Both the position numbers and the translations under genes were made by a program. Of a DNA stretch of 64,000 nucleotides, positions 40,606 to 49,457 are shown one piece after another. The stretch lies in NCBI RefSeq assembly GCF_036014015.1, contig NZ_CP107905.1, positions 8,494,001-8,558,000 on the forward strand, given 5' to 3'. Within the stretch, counting starts at the first letter, position 1, and each line of letters begins with the position of its first letter. Source of the DNA: Streptomyces sp. NBC_00457 (lineage in GTDB: Bacteria; Actinomycetota; Actinomycetes; Streptomycetales; Streptomycetaceae). The notes under the pieces were generated by a model, which had not been told where the DNA came from, did not search any database, and was given only the letters and a program-made list of their open reading frames with translations.

Positions 40606-42936
40606 TCAGCCCGCCGCCGGGATCTGCGGGGCCAGCAGAACGGGCAGGCGGGTCGTCCTGGGCTTGGGCGGGACCTCGGCCACCGCGCGCGGGAGCGCCT
40701 GCTCGACGCCGTGGACCACCGACAGATGGCGCTCCGCCCGGCCGAAGGCGGTGTAGACCCAGGGCCGGCTGAGGGCCTGCGCGGCGTCGCCGGGCAGCAC
40801 CACGACCACCGCGGGCCACCGGGCACCCACCGCCTGGTGCGCGGTCAGCGCCCACCCGTGCCGCACGGACTGCTCCACCTGCTCCTTCGGTACGACGACC
40901 GGGGCGCCCGCACACGACAGGTGCAGCCCGTCGGTGTCGGCCTTCACCACCTGGCCCGGCAGAGTACGGCCCGGCGCGGGGGAGTAGGCGATCCGGTCGC
41001 CGGGGTCGAAGCCGCCGAACCGGCCGGGGCCGGGGTTCAGCCGCTCCTTCAGTGCCGTGTTCAGCGCGCGCGTACCGGCCGCGCCGCCGTGGCCGGGCGT
41101 GATGACGACGGTCTGCTCGGCCGGCACGCCGATCGCCCGCGGCACCGAGTCCGCGACGAGCTGCACGGTCCGGTGCACGGCCTCACCCGCGTCCCGCACC
41201 GGCACGATCACCAGCTCCTTGCCGGGGGAGTCCACCTGGTTCAGCTCCCCGATGCCGATCCCGGAGACCAGCTCGCCCAGCGGACCGGGGTCGGGCTGCC
41301 GGGAGGCGATCTGCGGGCAGGCACGCGCCGCCAGCAGATCCGCGAACACGCGTCCCGGACCCGCCGACCACAGCACCCCGGGATCCCCGGCCAGCAGCAG
41401 CCGCGCCCCGTCCGGCAGCGACTCCGAGAGCAGCGCCGCCGTCTCCACGTCCAGCTGCGGAGCGTCCAGCACCACGAGGAGGTCGAGGTCCAGAGCGCCG
41501 TCCGTGTCCCGGCCGGGGCCCTCGGCACCGGAGAGGAGGCCGGACACGGTGGTGACCCGGGAGCCGTCCGGCTCGCTCAGCAGCGCCGCGAACCGCGTAC
41601 GGCCCAGCGGGCTGTGGGTGGCGGCCCAGGCGCGGAGGCCGAGTTCGGAGGCCGTGCGCAGCAGCGCCGCCGGTTCGGTCAGGGATGCCTCGCCGCCCGT
41701 GTGCAGCACGAGACCGTGGGACGCGACCGCGCGGATCAACTCGCCCGCGGAGCCCGCCGCCGACGCGGCCCGCTCCCAGGCGTCGGCAGAACCGTCCTGC
41801 TTGGGCACCGAGTTGATCAGCCGGGCCAGTCCGTCGGCGAGGCTCTCCTCGGCGAGGGCGTACCGCTCCAGGCCGACGAGGACCCGGACCGGCCGCTCCT
41901 CGTCGTCCTCGTCGGTCGCGTCGCTGCCCTTGTCGTCCAACGCGTCCTGGAAGGCCAGGGCCTCGCCCTCCGCGAGGGTGTTCTGTACGGCGGTGTCCGC
42001 GTCCGGCACGCCCCGCTGGGTCAGTGCGGCGGTGAGCGCCGGCAGCTCCAGGGCGGTGTGCCCCGCCAGGGCGGCCTGCTCCAGGAGCCAGACGGTGAGC
42101 GCACGGCCGCGCCGCTCGCCGTCGGGGCCGGACTCGGCCCCGAGCAGCGCCCGCGCGAACCCGTCGGCCTGCTCGGGGCGCACCCCGGTGACCCGCAGCA
42201 ACTGCCAGGGGTCCGCCCGCAGCACGTCGCCCGCGCCCTCGCCGAGGGCCGCGGCGACCTGCGGGGCGAGCGTCTTCGGGGCGCCGCCGTCGGCCAGCAC
42301 ACCGCGCACGGCGTCGACGGCCTCGGCCGCGGGGGCCGTGGCCGCGCCGGCCGCCTGGACCGCCTCGCTCTGCGGGCGGCGCACGGGCTCGGGGGCGGGG
42401 CGTCGGGGCGTCGGCTCCGGCTCGCTGAACACGGTGGCCGCGGGCTTCTCCCCGCTCTCCACAGCACGCACAGCCGCGAGCAGATCGGCAGCCGTCCCAC
42501 TGAGCTTCGCCCCAGCCGTAATGGGCGCCGCCTTCTCAGCCTTCCGACGCTCGATCCGCTCCCGCTCAATCCGCTGCGCGGCAAGCTCAGCCTCAGCCTC
42601 GGACAACTTGGCAGCGACAGCGGCTTCATCACCCTGACCTTGGACCTCGCCCGCATCGACTGCGCCCCGGCTCTGCGCCTCGCCGGTGTCGGCCGCGTCC
42701 AGGCTCTCGGTCTCGCCGGTGTCGGCTGCGTCCAGGCTCTCGGTCTCGCCGGTGTCGGCTGCGTCCTGGCGCTGAGTCCCGCCTGCGTCGCCTGCGCCCA
42801 GGTCGCCGTCCGCGCCGGCCTCGGCCGACCCGCCCTCCGTCGTCCCCGTCTCCCGGGTGGTGCCCTCCCGCGCGGCGTCCGGGGTCCCCCGGTCGGCGTG
42901 CGCGGCTTCATCCGTGGGCTCGGGGTCCGTGCTCAC
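40606..42936 (-). CDS. RecD-like helicase-fold protein lacking Walker A
   Basis: This 776-residue protein resembles RecD2-type helicases. A helix-hairpin-helix-like part spans about 200-300 (LLRVTGVRPEQADGFARALL). The C-terminal UvrD_C_2-like motif is near 700-750 (GWALTAHQAVGARWPAVVVV, WVYTAFGRAERHLSVVHG). The Walker A position reads LVLHTGGEASLTEPAALLRT instead of a GxxGxGKT loop, and the Walker B-like stretch (DLLVVLDAPQLD) is weak. ATP hydrolysis therefore seems unlikely. The N-terminal 110 residues are acidic and disordered, with an 11-residue tandem repeat. The start is a GTG inside the aldo/keto reductase stop (GTGA overlap), so they are coupled. From memory this degenerate form is conserved in Streptomyces. 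Confidence 0.75.
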   Translation of the reverse strand: MSTDPEPTDEAAHADRGTPDAAREGTTRETGTTEGGSAEAGADGDLGAGDAGGTQRQDAADTGETESLDAADTGETESLDAADTGEAQSRGAVDAGEVQGQGDEAAVAAKLSEAEAELAAQRIERERIERRKAEKAAPITAGAKLSGTAADLLAAVRAVESGEKPAATVFSEPEPTPRRPAPEPVRRPQSEAVQAAGAATAPAAEAVDAVRGVLADGGAPKTLAPQVAAALGEGAGDVLRADPWQLLRVTGVRPEQADGFARALLGAESGPDGERRGRALTVWLLEQAALAGHTALELPALTAALTQRGVPDADTAVQNTLAEGEALAFQDALDDKGSDATDEDDEERPVRVLVGLERYALAEESLADGLARLINSVPKQDGSADAWERAASAAGSAGELIRAVASHGLVLHTGGEASLTEPAALLRTASELGLRAWAATHSPLGRTRFAALLSEPDGSRVTTVSGLLSGAEGPGRDTDGALDLDLLVVLDAPQLDVETAALLSESLPDGARLLLAGDPGVLWSAGPGRVFADLLAARACPQIASRQPDPGPLGELVSGIGIGELNQVDSPGKELVIVPVRDAGEAVHRTVQLVADSVPRAIGVPAEQTVVITPGHGGAAGTRALNTALKERLNPGPGRFGGFDPGDRIAYSPAPGRTLPGQVVKADTDGLHLSCAGAPVVVPKEQVEQSVRHGWALTAHQAVGARWPAVVVVLPGDAAQALSRPWVYTAFGRAERHLSVVHGVEQALPRAVAEVPPKPRTTRLPVLLAPQIPAAG
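42695..42760 (-). repeat. 33-bp tandem repeat coding an 11-residue unit
   Basis: Two identical 33-bp units (42695-42727 and 42728-42760), with degenerate partial copies on each side, encode DAADTGETESL repeated in the disordered N-terminus of the RecD-like protein. Because the unit is a multiple of three, copy number can change without frameshift. Confidence 0.9.
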
Positions 42937-43916
42937 AGCATGCTCCAGTCGTGATCGGGATAGCGGTGCACGGGCGCTGACACATCGTCGAGCGCCCGGC
43001 AGATCTCGTCAGGAAGACTAAGGGCCTCCACTGACAATGCCGCCGTGAGCTGCTGCGCGTTGCGCGCGCCGACGATGGGCGCGGACACCCCGGGCCGGTC
43101 GCGGACCCAGGCGAGGGCCACTTGGAGCGGGGTCACCGCGAGCCCGTCCGCCGCCGTAGCCACGGCGTCCACGATCCGGCTCGCGGTGTCGTCGAGGTAC
43201 GGCGCGACGAACGGCGCCAGATGCTCGGAGGCGCCCCGCGAGTCGGCCGGCGTCGCGTTGCGGTACTTGCCGGTCAGGACCCCGCGGCCGAGCGGGGAGG
43301 AGGGCAACAGGCCGATGCCGAGGTCGAGGGCGGCGGGCAGCACCTCGCGTTCGACGCCGCGCTGGAGGAGCGAGTACTCCAGCTGCGTGCCCGCCAGCCG
43401 GGTCCGTACCCCCGGCGCCGTCAGCTGCCACGTGGCCGCCTTGGCGAGCTGCCAGCCGCAGAAGTTTGAGACGGCCGCATAGCGCGCCCGGCCGCTGCTG
43501 ACCGCCATGTCGAGGGCCTGCAGGGTCTCTTCCAGCGGCGTGAACGGGTCGTAGGCGTGGATGTGCCACAGGTCGACGTACTCCGTGCCGAGCCGGGCCA
43601 GCGAGGCGTCCAGCGCGGCGAGCAGATGGCCGCGAGAGCCGTCGACGCGGACGTCCGGGTCGGGCACGCTGCCCGCCTTCGTGGAGATGACCAGATCCCG
43701 GCGCGGGACCAGGCCTTCTATGAGGCGTCCGAGCAGATACTCGGCCTCCCCGTCGCCGTACACGTCGGCCGTGTCGATGAGCGTCCCGCCCGCCTCCCAG
43801 AACGTCTTCAAGAGGTCCGCGGCGTCGTGCTCGTCGGTGTCCCTGCCCCAGGTGAGGGTGCCGAGCCCGATGCGGGACACGCGCAGGCCGGTGCGGCCGA
43901 GATGCCTCTGCTCCAT
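42933..43916 (-). CDS. Aldo/keto reductase
   Basis: This 327-residue protein is a TIM-barrel aldo/keto reductase that reduces carbonyls with NADPH. It shows the tetrad: D and Y in LIDTADVYGDGEAEY, K in DLVISTKAG, and H in YVDLWHIHAYDPF. The NADPH-binding end has LLPSSPLGRGVLTGKY and APIVGARNAQQLTAAL. I chose the ATG at 43916 (MEQRHLGRTGLRVSRIG) because the conserved fold starts there; upstream in-frame starts are not conserved in character. It overlaps the RecD-like gene by four bases and is divergent from the LLM oxidoreductase gene. Substrate is unknown. Confidence 0.9.
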   Translation of the reverse strand: MEQRHLGRTGLRVSRIGLGTLTWGRDTDEHDAADLLKTFWEAGGTLIDTADVYGDGEAEYLLGRLIEGLVPRRDLVISTKAGSVPDPDVRVDGSRGHLLAALDASLARLGTEYVDLWHIHAYDPFTPLEETLQALDMAVSSGRARYAAVSNFCGWQLAKAATWQLTAPGVRTRLAGTQLEYSLLQRGVEREVLPAALDLGIGLLPSSPLGRGVLTGKYRNATPADSRGASEHLAPFVAPYLDDTASRIVDAVATAADGLAVTPLQVALAWVRDRPGVSAPIVGARNAQQLTAALSVEALSLPDEICRALDDVSAPVHRYPDHDWSML

Positions 43917-44035
43917 GGACGCCGAGATTACTGGCCACGACCTGTCATGTGGGGGCCTGTGGATGACCAGTTTCCCCACCCCCGCGCTAAGGTCTCCGGA
44001 CAAGGGACGTTACTGATCGGTAAGGGGAATCCGCC

Positions 44036-45091
44036 ATGCAGCTCGGGATCAACCTCGGCTACTGGGGCGCCGGAATGGACGCGGACAATCTCGCGGTCGC
44101 GAAGGAGGCCGACCGGCTCGGGTATGCCGTCTGCTGGGCCGCCGAGGCGTACGGCTCGGACGCGGCCACCGTGCTGACCTGGGTCGCCGCCCAGACCGAG
44201 CGCATCGACGTGGGCTCGGCCATCTTCCAGATCCCGGCCCGGCAGCCGGCGATGACCGCCATGACCGCCGCCACGCTCGACTCGCTCTCCGGCGGCCGCT
44301 TCCGGCTCGGCCTCGGCGTCTCCGGGCCGCAGGTCTCCGAGGGCTGGTACGGCGTCAAGTTCGACAAGCCGCTCTCCCGGACCCGCGAGTACGTGGAGAT
44401 CGTACGGAAGGCGATGACGCGGGAGCGGCTGTCGTACGACGGCGAGCACTGGACGCTGCCGCTGCCCGGCGGCCCCGGCAAGCCGATCAAGCTGACCGTG
44501 CACCCGGAGCGCGAGCACATCCCGCTGTACATCGCCGCGATCGGCCCCAAGAACCTGGAGCAGACCGGTGAGATCGCCGACGGGGCGCTGCTCATCTTCC
44601 CCTCCGCCGACCACCTCGAGGACACCGCGATCAAGTATCTGCGGGCCGGTCGGGAGAAGGCCGGGAAGACCATGGACGGCTTCGACGTCTGCCCGACGCT
44701 GCCGCTCGCGGTCGGTGCCGACAAGGACGTGACCGCCCTGGCCGACGCCTTCCGCCCGTACACCGCGCTGTACGTCGGCGGCATGGGCAGCGCCAAGCAG
44801 AACTTCTACAACCAGCTCGCCCGGCGCATGGGCTACGAGCAGGCCGCCGCCGAGATCCAGGAGAAGTACCTCTCCGGCGACAAGCAGGGCGCGGCGGCCG
44901 CCGTACCGCACGAGCTGATCGACCGGACCACGCTGCTCGGCTCCGTCGATCGCATCGCGGACCGGATGAAGGCCTACGCCGCCGCCGGCGTCACCACCCT
45001 GTCCCTCAACCCGGCGGGCTTCACGCTGGACGAGCGGCTCGCCTCGCTGCGGGCCGGCACCGAGGCCCTGGAACGGGCCGGGCTGGCGTAA
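44036..45091 (+). CDS. LLM-class F420-dependent oxidoreductase
   Basis: This 351-residue protein is a luciferase-like TIM-barrel enzyme. Features are MQLGINLGYWGAG at the first strand, VGSAIFQIPARQPAMTAMTA and ATLDSLSGGRFRLGLGVSGP as in F420-dependent members, and IPLYIAAIGPKNLEQTGEIA. It is likely to use coenzyme F420 as hydride carrier, common in actinobacteria; the substrate is unknown. The ATG at 44036 has GGTAAGGGG upstream at a suitable distance. A hairpin follows at 45117. It stands alone between divergent and downstream co-directional neighbours. Confidence 0.88.
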   Translation: MQLGINLGYWGAGMDADNLAVAKEADRLGYAVCWAAEAYGSDAATVLTWVAAQTERIDVGSAIFQIPARQPAMTAMTAATLDSLSGGRFRLGLGVSGPQVSEGWYGVKFDKPLSRTREYVEIVRKAMTRERLSYDGEHWTLPLPGGPGKPIKLTVHPEREHIPLYIAAIGPKNLEQTGEIADGALLIFPSADHLEDTAIKYLRAGREKAGKTMDGFDVCPTLPLAVGADKDVTALADAFRPYTALYVGGMGSAKQNFYNQLARRMGYEQAAAEIQEKYLSGDKQGAAAAVPHELIDRTTLLGSVDRIADRMKAYAAAGVTTLSLNPAGFTLDERLASLRAGTEALERAGLA

Positions 45092-45116
45092 GTGGCGTAA
45101 CTCGGAGGGAAGTTCT

Positions 45117-45159
45117 ACGGCCGTGGTGGGGGCTCGGGGGTCTTCCCCGCCACGGCCGT
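45117..45159 (+). terminator. Hairpin after the LLM oxidoreductase gene
   Basis: ACGGCCGTGGTGGGG (45117-45131) pairs with CCCCGCCACGGCCGT (45145-45159) with one G-T wobble, 25 bases after the stop codon. Confidence 0.75.
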
Positions 45160-45311
45160 CACGCAGCACAACGCGCGCGTGGCCCCGCGGTTACGCCCTC
45201 GGCTGAGCCCGGGGTCATCCTTTTGGCGGAGTTGTCCGACACAGCTGTTGCAGCGTCCCTCGCACCGCATTTGACTCGTTCTTTGCGGAATCCTGCAGAG
45301 AGGTGCGCACG

Positions 45312-46100
45312 ATGCTTTCGGCCAAGAGTCTGTTCCAGGAGATCCTCGACAACGACGAGTCCTTCCGCCTGTTCTGCTCCATCGCCGCCAGCGGGGAGTC
45401 CCAGGGCGGGTGGGAGAACGCCCGTATCGCCGCGCTCGTTCCGGACAGCGAGCGCGCACTCGCCCCCAAGATCACCCGGCACGGCGCGGACGAGGACAAG
45501 CACGGGCGGATCTTCAACGCCCTGATGAAGAAGCGCGGCCTCGACCCCGTCCCCGTACCGCCCGAGACCGACTACACCATGCTCCTCGAGCAGAACGGCA
45601 TCGGCCTCGCGCACGACAAGCTCAAGCGCGACGAGCCGCTCACCGTCCAGGACATCGTCACCTACCTCTCGCACAGCCGGGTCACCGAGCAGCGCGCCTC
45701 CGAGGAGATGGAGCTGCTGCGCAAGCACTTCGCCGACCACCCCGACCTCGGCCGGGCGGTGAAGATGATCTCCAACGACGAGGACAACCACCTCGCCTAC
45801 TGCCACGAGGAACTGCTGCGCTTCGCCCGCGCCGGACACGGCCCGGCCATCCAGCGGACGCTGCGGGAGTGCGCGCTCGCCGAGATCCGGATCTACCGGG
45901 ACGTCAGCCTCGCCGTCATGTCCCACATGGGCCGCATCCTCGGCTGGCCGAAGCCGAAGGCCGCGCTGCTCGCCGCGGGCATCCACGCGATCTACGCCTA
46001 CGAGCGGATCGCGGGCTGGCGCCGCATGGTCAGCCTGAAGATGCCGGAACGACGCGACGCACTCGGCGGCCCCGCCACCTCGGCCCCCGAGTTCGCCTGA
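45312..46100 (+). CDS. Ferritin-like domain protein
   Basis: This 262-residue helical protein has two carboxylate/histidine motifs, ADEDKHGRIF near 59 and SNDEDNHLAYCHEEL near 157, as expected of a diiron or ferritin-like four-helix bundle. The N-terminus (MLSAKSLFQEILDNDESFRL) is not a signal peptide. A C-terminal amphipathic segment (AALLAAGIHAIYAYERIAGW) could contact membrane. Substrate and redox role are unknown; such proteins may be oxygenases or oxidases. ATG 45312 is preferred since GAGAGG sits correctly; GTG 45303 directly abuts that site. It converges with corA across 16 bases. Confidence 0.8.
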   Translation: MLSAKSLFQEILDNDESFRLFCSIAASGESQGGWENARIAALVPDSERALAPKITRHGADEDKHGRIFNALMKKRGLDPVPVPPETDYTMLLEQNGIGLAHDKLKRDEPLTVQDIVTYLSHSRVTEQRASEEMELLRKHFADHPDLGRAVKMISNDEDNHLAYCHEELLRFARAGHGPAIQRTLRECALAEIRIYRDVSLAVMSHMGRILGWPKPKAALLAAGIHAIYAYERIAGWRRMVSLKMPERRDALGGPATSAPEFA

Positions 46101-46116
46101 AGCCTGGGAACAGCGC

Positions 46117-47115
46117 CTACAGCCAGCCCCGGCTCTTGAACAGCCGGTACAGCAAGACCTCCAGGGCGGCCATGGCCAGGATCAGCGCCGGATACGACCA
46201 CACCCAGCGCAGCTCCGGCATGTGGTCGAAGTTCATGCCGTAGATGCCCGCGATCATCGTGGGGACCGCGGCCATGGCCGCCCACGCGGAGATCTTCCGC
46301 ATGTCGTCGTTCTGCCGGACGCTCATCTGGGCCAGATGCGCCGACAGGATGTCCGACACCAGCCGGTCCAGGCCCTCGACGGACTCGTTCACGCGCATCA
46401 GGTGGTCGTTGATGTCGCGGAAGAAGGGCTGCGCCTTCTCCGGCACGAAGGGCACGCGCAGACCGAACTGGCCGGTGCCCGCGAGCCGGTCCAGCGGCTG
46501 GGCCAGCGGACCGGTGGCCCGGCGGAACTCCAGGATCTGCCGCTTGAAGTTGTAGATGCGGGACGCGGTGTGCCGGGTGCCGCCGCCGGTCGGCGAGAAC
46601 ACCTCCGCCTCCAGCTCCTCCAGGTCGGTGCTCAGCTCGCCCGCCACGTCCACGTAGTGGTCGACGATGGCGTCCGAGATCGCGTACAGCACCCCCGTGG
46701 GGCCGTGCCGCAGCATCTCGGGCTCCGCCTCCAGCCGCTTGCGGACCGCCGTGAGCGGAGCCTCCTCGCCGTGCCGCACGGTCACCACGAACGAGTCACC
46801 GATGAAGATCATGACCTCGCCGGAGGTGACGTCGTCGCTCTTGGGCTCGTACGCGACCGGCTTGAGGACCATGAACAGCGAGTCGTCGTACACCTCGAGT
46901 TTGGGGCGCTGGTGGGCGGTCAGGGCGTCCTCGACAGCCAGCGGGTGCAGCCCGAACTCCTCCGACACCTGGTCGAACTCGCGCTCCGTCGGCTCGTACA
47001 GCCCGATCCACACGAACGCGTCCCCGCCCACCCTGCACTGTGCCAGGGCGTCGGAGAGATCCCGCGGCCCCTCCGTGCGCATCCCGTCCTGGTATATGGC
47101 GCAGTCGACGATCAC
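46117..47115 (-). CDS. corA: CorA-family magnesium/cobalt transporter
   Basis: This 332-residue protein has the CorA cytoplasmic funnel domain (VWIGLYEPTEREFDQVSEEF, HPLAVEDALTAHQRPKLEVY) and the long stalk helix. Two C-terminal membrane segments follow, the first ending in the signature YGMNFDHMPEL loop that forms the ion entry, the second RWVWSYPALILAMAALEVLL. It mediates Mg2+ (and Co2+) uptake as a pentamer. GTG 47115 follows a GGGAG site 10 bases upstream; an ATG at 47151 would add 12 residues. It is divergent from the phosphatase gene across 62 bases. Confidence 0.9.
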   Translation of the reverse strand: MIVDCAIYQDGMRTEGPRDLSDALAQCRVGGDAFVWIGLYEPTEREFDQVSEEFGLHPLAVEDALTAHQRPKLEVYDDSLFMVLKPVAYEPKSDDVTSGEVMIFIGDSFVVTVRHGEEAPLTAVRKRLEAEPEMLRHGPTGVLYAISDAIVDHYVDVAGELSTDLEELEAEVFSPTGGGTRHTASRIYNFKRQILEFRRATGPLAQPLDRLAGTGQFGLRVPFVPEKAQPFFRDINDHLMRVNESVEGLDRLVSDILSAHLAQMSVRQNDDMRKISAWAAMAAVPTMIAGIYGMNFDHMPELRWVWSYPALILAMAALEVLLYRLFKSRGWL

Positions 47116-47177
47116 GGAGCGTATTCTCCCGCCCTCGGCCCCGAAGCGCACCCGGATGGACGCCTACCCTTGGCCGC

Positions 47178-47864
47178 ATGCCCACGCTGATCCTCGTCCG
47201 GCACGGACGATCCACCGCCAATACCGAGGGACTGCTCGCCGGGTGGACGCCCGGGGTCGCCCTCGACGAGCGTGGCGCCGCGCAGGCCGCGGCGCTGCCC
47301 GGGCGGCTCGCCGAGCTGCCGATCTCCGAGGTCGTCACCAGCCCGCTGCAGCGCTGCCAGGAGACGATACGGCCGCTGCTGGACGCCCGGCCGGAACTGA
47401 CCGCGCACACCGACGAGCGGATCGGGGAGTGCCACTACGGCGACTGGTCCGGGCGCAAGCTCGCCGAGCTGATGGACGAGCCCCTGATGGAGGTCGTGCA
47501 GACGCATCCGTCGGCGGCGCAATTTCCCGGCGGTGAGTCGATGCGGGCGATGGCGACCCGTGCCGCCGAGGCGGTGCGTGAGTGGAACGCGCGCGTGGAG
47601 CGCGACCACGGCGCCGACGCCGTCTATCTCATGTGCTCGCACGGCGACATCGTCAAGTCCCTCGTGGCGGACGCGCTCGGACTCCATCTCGACCTCTTCC
47701 AGCGGATCTCCGTAGAACCGTGTTCCATCACCGCGATCCGTTACACCCGCCTCAGGCCGTTTCTCGTTCGCCTCGGTGACACCGGGGATTTCGCCTCCCT
47801 TGCGCCGCGCGCGGAACCCCCGTCAGGAGACGCCCGGGTCGGGGGCGATGCGGGCGCACCGTGA
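47178..47864 (+). CDS. Histidine phosphatase family (MSMEG_4193-type) protein
   Basis: This 228-residue protein carries the phosphoglycerate-mutase-like catalytic motif LILVRHGRSTANTEG near the N-terminus, the phosphate-pocket arginine in SPLQRCQETI, and the second catalytic histidine in MCSHGDIVKSLV. It is a likely phosphatase; substrate unknown. The set phosphatase, DUF3090, SCO1664-type and mshC is co-directional here and, from memory, conserved across mycothiol-producing actinobacteria. The ATG follows TACCCT by seven bases with no ribosome-binding site, so leaderless translation is plausible. Confidence 0.88.
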   Translation: MPTLILVRHGRSTANTEGLLAGWTPGVALDERGAAQAAALPGRLAELPISEVVTSPLQRCQETIRPLLDARPELTAHTDERIGECHYGDWSGRKLAELMDEPLMEVVQTHPSAAQFPGGESMRAMATRAAEAVREWNARVERDHGADAVYLMCSHGDIVKSLVADALGLHLDLFQRISVEPCSITAIRYTRLRPFLVRLGDTGDFASLAPRAEPPSGDARVGGDAGAP

Positions 47865-47963
47865 TCGTCAACCGCAGTAGGGTGAAGCGGTCGAGGCGGC
47901 CCTGACGCAAGTTCCGGTGGCCGCAGCGGCCGGTCCCGATGTCGATTCCAATGGAGACAGGAC

Positions 47964-48554
47964 GTGTCCCGTCAGGTGTTCCTCTACGATCCGCCGGACC
48001 GCTTCGTGGCCGGCACGGTCGGACTGCCCGGGCGCCGTACGTTCTTCCTCCAGGCCATCGCAGGATCCCGGGTGACCAGCGTGGCTCTGGAGAAGACCCA
48101 GGTCGCCGCGCTCGCCGAGCGCATGGACGAACTGCTCGACGAGGTGGTACGACGCAGTGGCGGCAGCGCCGCCGTCCCTGCCGTGGCGCCCACCGAGGTC
48201 GCCGACACGGCCCCGCTGGAAGCCCCCATCGAGGAGGAGTTCCGGGTCGGCACCATGGCCCTCGCCTGGGACGGCGACGAACAGCGCATGATCGTCGAGG
48301 CGCAGGCCCTCGTGGAGCTGGACGCCGACTCCGAGGAGGACCTCGCCGAGGCCGAGGAGCGGCTGCTCCAGGACGAGGAGAACGGGCCCCCGATGCTGCG
48401 GGTCCGGCTCACCGGCGCCCAGGCCCGCGCGTTCGCCAAGCGCGCCCTGGACGTCGTCAACGCCGGGCGGCCGCCGTGCCCGCTGTGCAGCCTCCCGCTC
48501 GACCCGGAAGGACACGTATGTCCGCGCCAGAACGGATACCGCCGCGGAGCGTGA
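47964..48554 (+). CDS. DUF3090 family protein
   Basis: This 196-residue protein matches the actinobacterial DUF3090 family: RQVFLYDPPDRFVAGTVGLP, RRTFFLQAIAGSRVTSVALE, then MALAWDGDEQRMIVEAQALV. It ends with a zinc-ribbon-like pair (CPLCSLPLDPEGHVCPRQNG), suggesting metal or RNA/protein contact. No function is established. It starts at a GTG with GGAGACAG upstream. The next gene begins 37 bases before its stop, so the two are co-translated. The neighbourhood with a phosphatase and mshC is conserved, but the link to mycothiol is inference. Confidence 0.88.
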   Translation: MSRQVFLYDPPDRFVAGTVGLPGRRTFFLQAIAGSRVTSVALEKTQVAALAERMDELLDEVVRRSGGSAAVPAVAPTEVADTAPLEAPIEEEFRVGTMALAWDGDEQRMIVEAQALVELDADSEEDLAEAEERLLQDEENGPPMLRVRLTGAQARAFAKRALDVVNAGRPPCPLCSLPLDPEGHVCPRQNGYRRGA

Positions 48555-49339
48555 CCACGGCCCAACTGCTCACCCGGGGTGAGCTCACGGTCCGCGGGCA
48601 GATCCGGGACGCCTCGAACGCGGTGCTGTACTGCTCCGTCTCCCACGAGGGCGAAGAGGCGCACTGCGTCTACAAGCCCGTCCGCGGCGAGCGCCCCCTG
48701 TGGGACTTCCCCGACGGCAACCTCGCCCGGCGCGAGGTCGCCGCGTACGAGGTCTCCGAGGCCACCGGATGGGGCCTGGTGCCCCCCACCGTGCTGCGTG
48801 ACGGGCCGTACGGCGAGGGCATGGTCCAGCTGTGGATCGAGGCGCAACCGGAGGAGAGCGAGCTGCTCGCCCTCGTCGACGGTGAGGAGCCGGAGGAAGG
48901 CTGGAAGGCGATCGGCTTCGCCGAGGTCGGCGACGGAAAGACGGCCCTGCTGGTGCACGCCGACGACGCACGGCTGCGCCGCCTCGCCGTCCTCGACGCC
49001 GTGATCAACAACGCGGACCGCAAGGGCGGCCATCTGCTGCCGGCCGCCGACGGGCGGCTGTACGGCATCGATCACGGCGTGACCTTCAACACCGAGAACA
49101 AGCTGCGCACGCTGCTGTGGGGGTGGGCGGGCGAGCCGCTCACGGGTGAGGCCGTCGACGTCCTCAAGGGCCTCAAGGACGCCTTGGGGGACGGCGGAGC
49201 CCTGGCGGAGCGTCTGGCCGGGCTGATCACCGGCGCCGAACTCGACGGCACGCGCGCGCGTGTGGACGCGTTGCTCACCTCGGGGGTCCATCCGGCGCCG
49301 AGCGGCGAGTGGCCCGCCATTCCGTGGCCGCCGGTGTAG
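48518..49339 (+). CDS. SCO1664 family protein (kinase-like fold)
   Basis: This 273-residue protein belongs to the SCO1664-type family, which resembles the phosphatidylinositol 3/4-kinase fold. It shows the nucleotide-lysine region AHCVYKPVRGERPLWDFPDG, a catalytic-loop-like VLDAVINNADRKGGHLL, and DFG-like GIDHGVTFN. It could phosphorylate a small molecule or protein, which is inference. ATG 48518 follows GGAAGGACAC. It overlaps the DUF3090 gene by 37 bases in another frame and precedes mshC, separated by 118 bases. Confidence 0.85.
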   Translation: MSAPERIPPRSVTTAQLLTRGELTVRGQIRDASNAVLYCSVSHEGEEAHCVYKPVRGERPLWDFPDGNLARREVAAYEVSEATGWGLVPPTVLRDGPYGEGMVQLWIEAQPEESELLALVDGEEPEEGWKAIGFAEVGDGKTALLVHADDARLRRLAVLDAVINNADRKGGHLLPAADGRLYGIDHGVTFNTENKLRTLLWGWAGEPLTGEAVDVLKGLKDALGDGGALAERLAGLITGAELDGTRARVDALLTSGVHPAPSGEWPAIPWPPV

Positions 49340-49457
49340 GAGCCGCCGGTGCAGGGGAACAACGGGCACGGCCGACGGCGTTGCGCAAGAGTGCGCCACC
49401 GGCCATCCGGCCTGGTCCGGTTCGAATATGGAACTTCCGTCCGGTTAGGCTCATGAC

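Noticed and set aside
42656..42780. Possible CRISPR-like array
   Set aside because: The units are contiguous without spacers and in frame inside a coding sequence; it is a protein tandem repeat.
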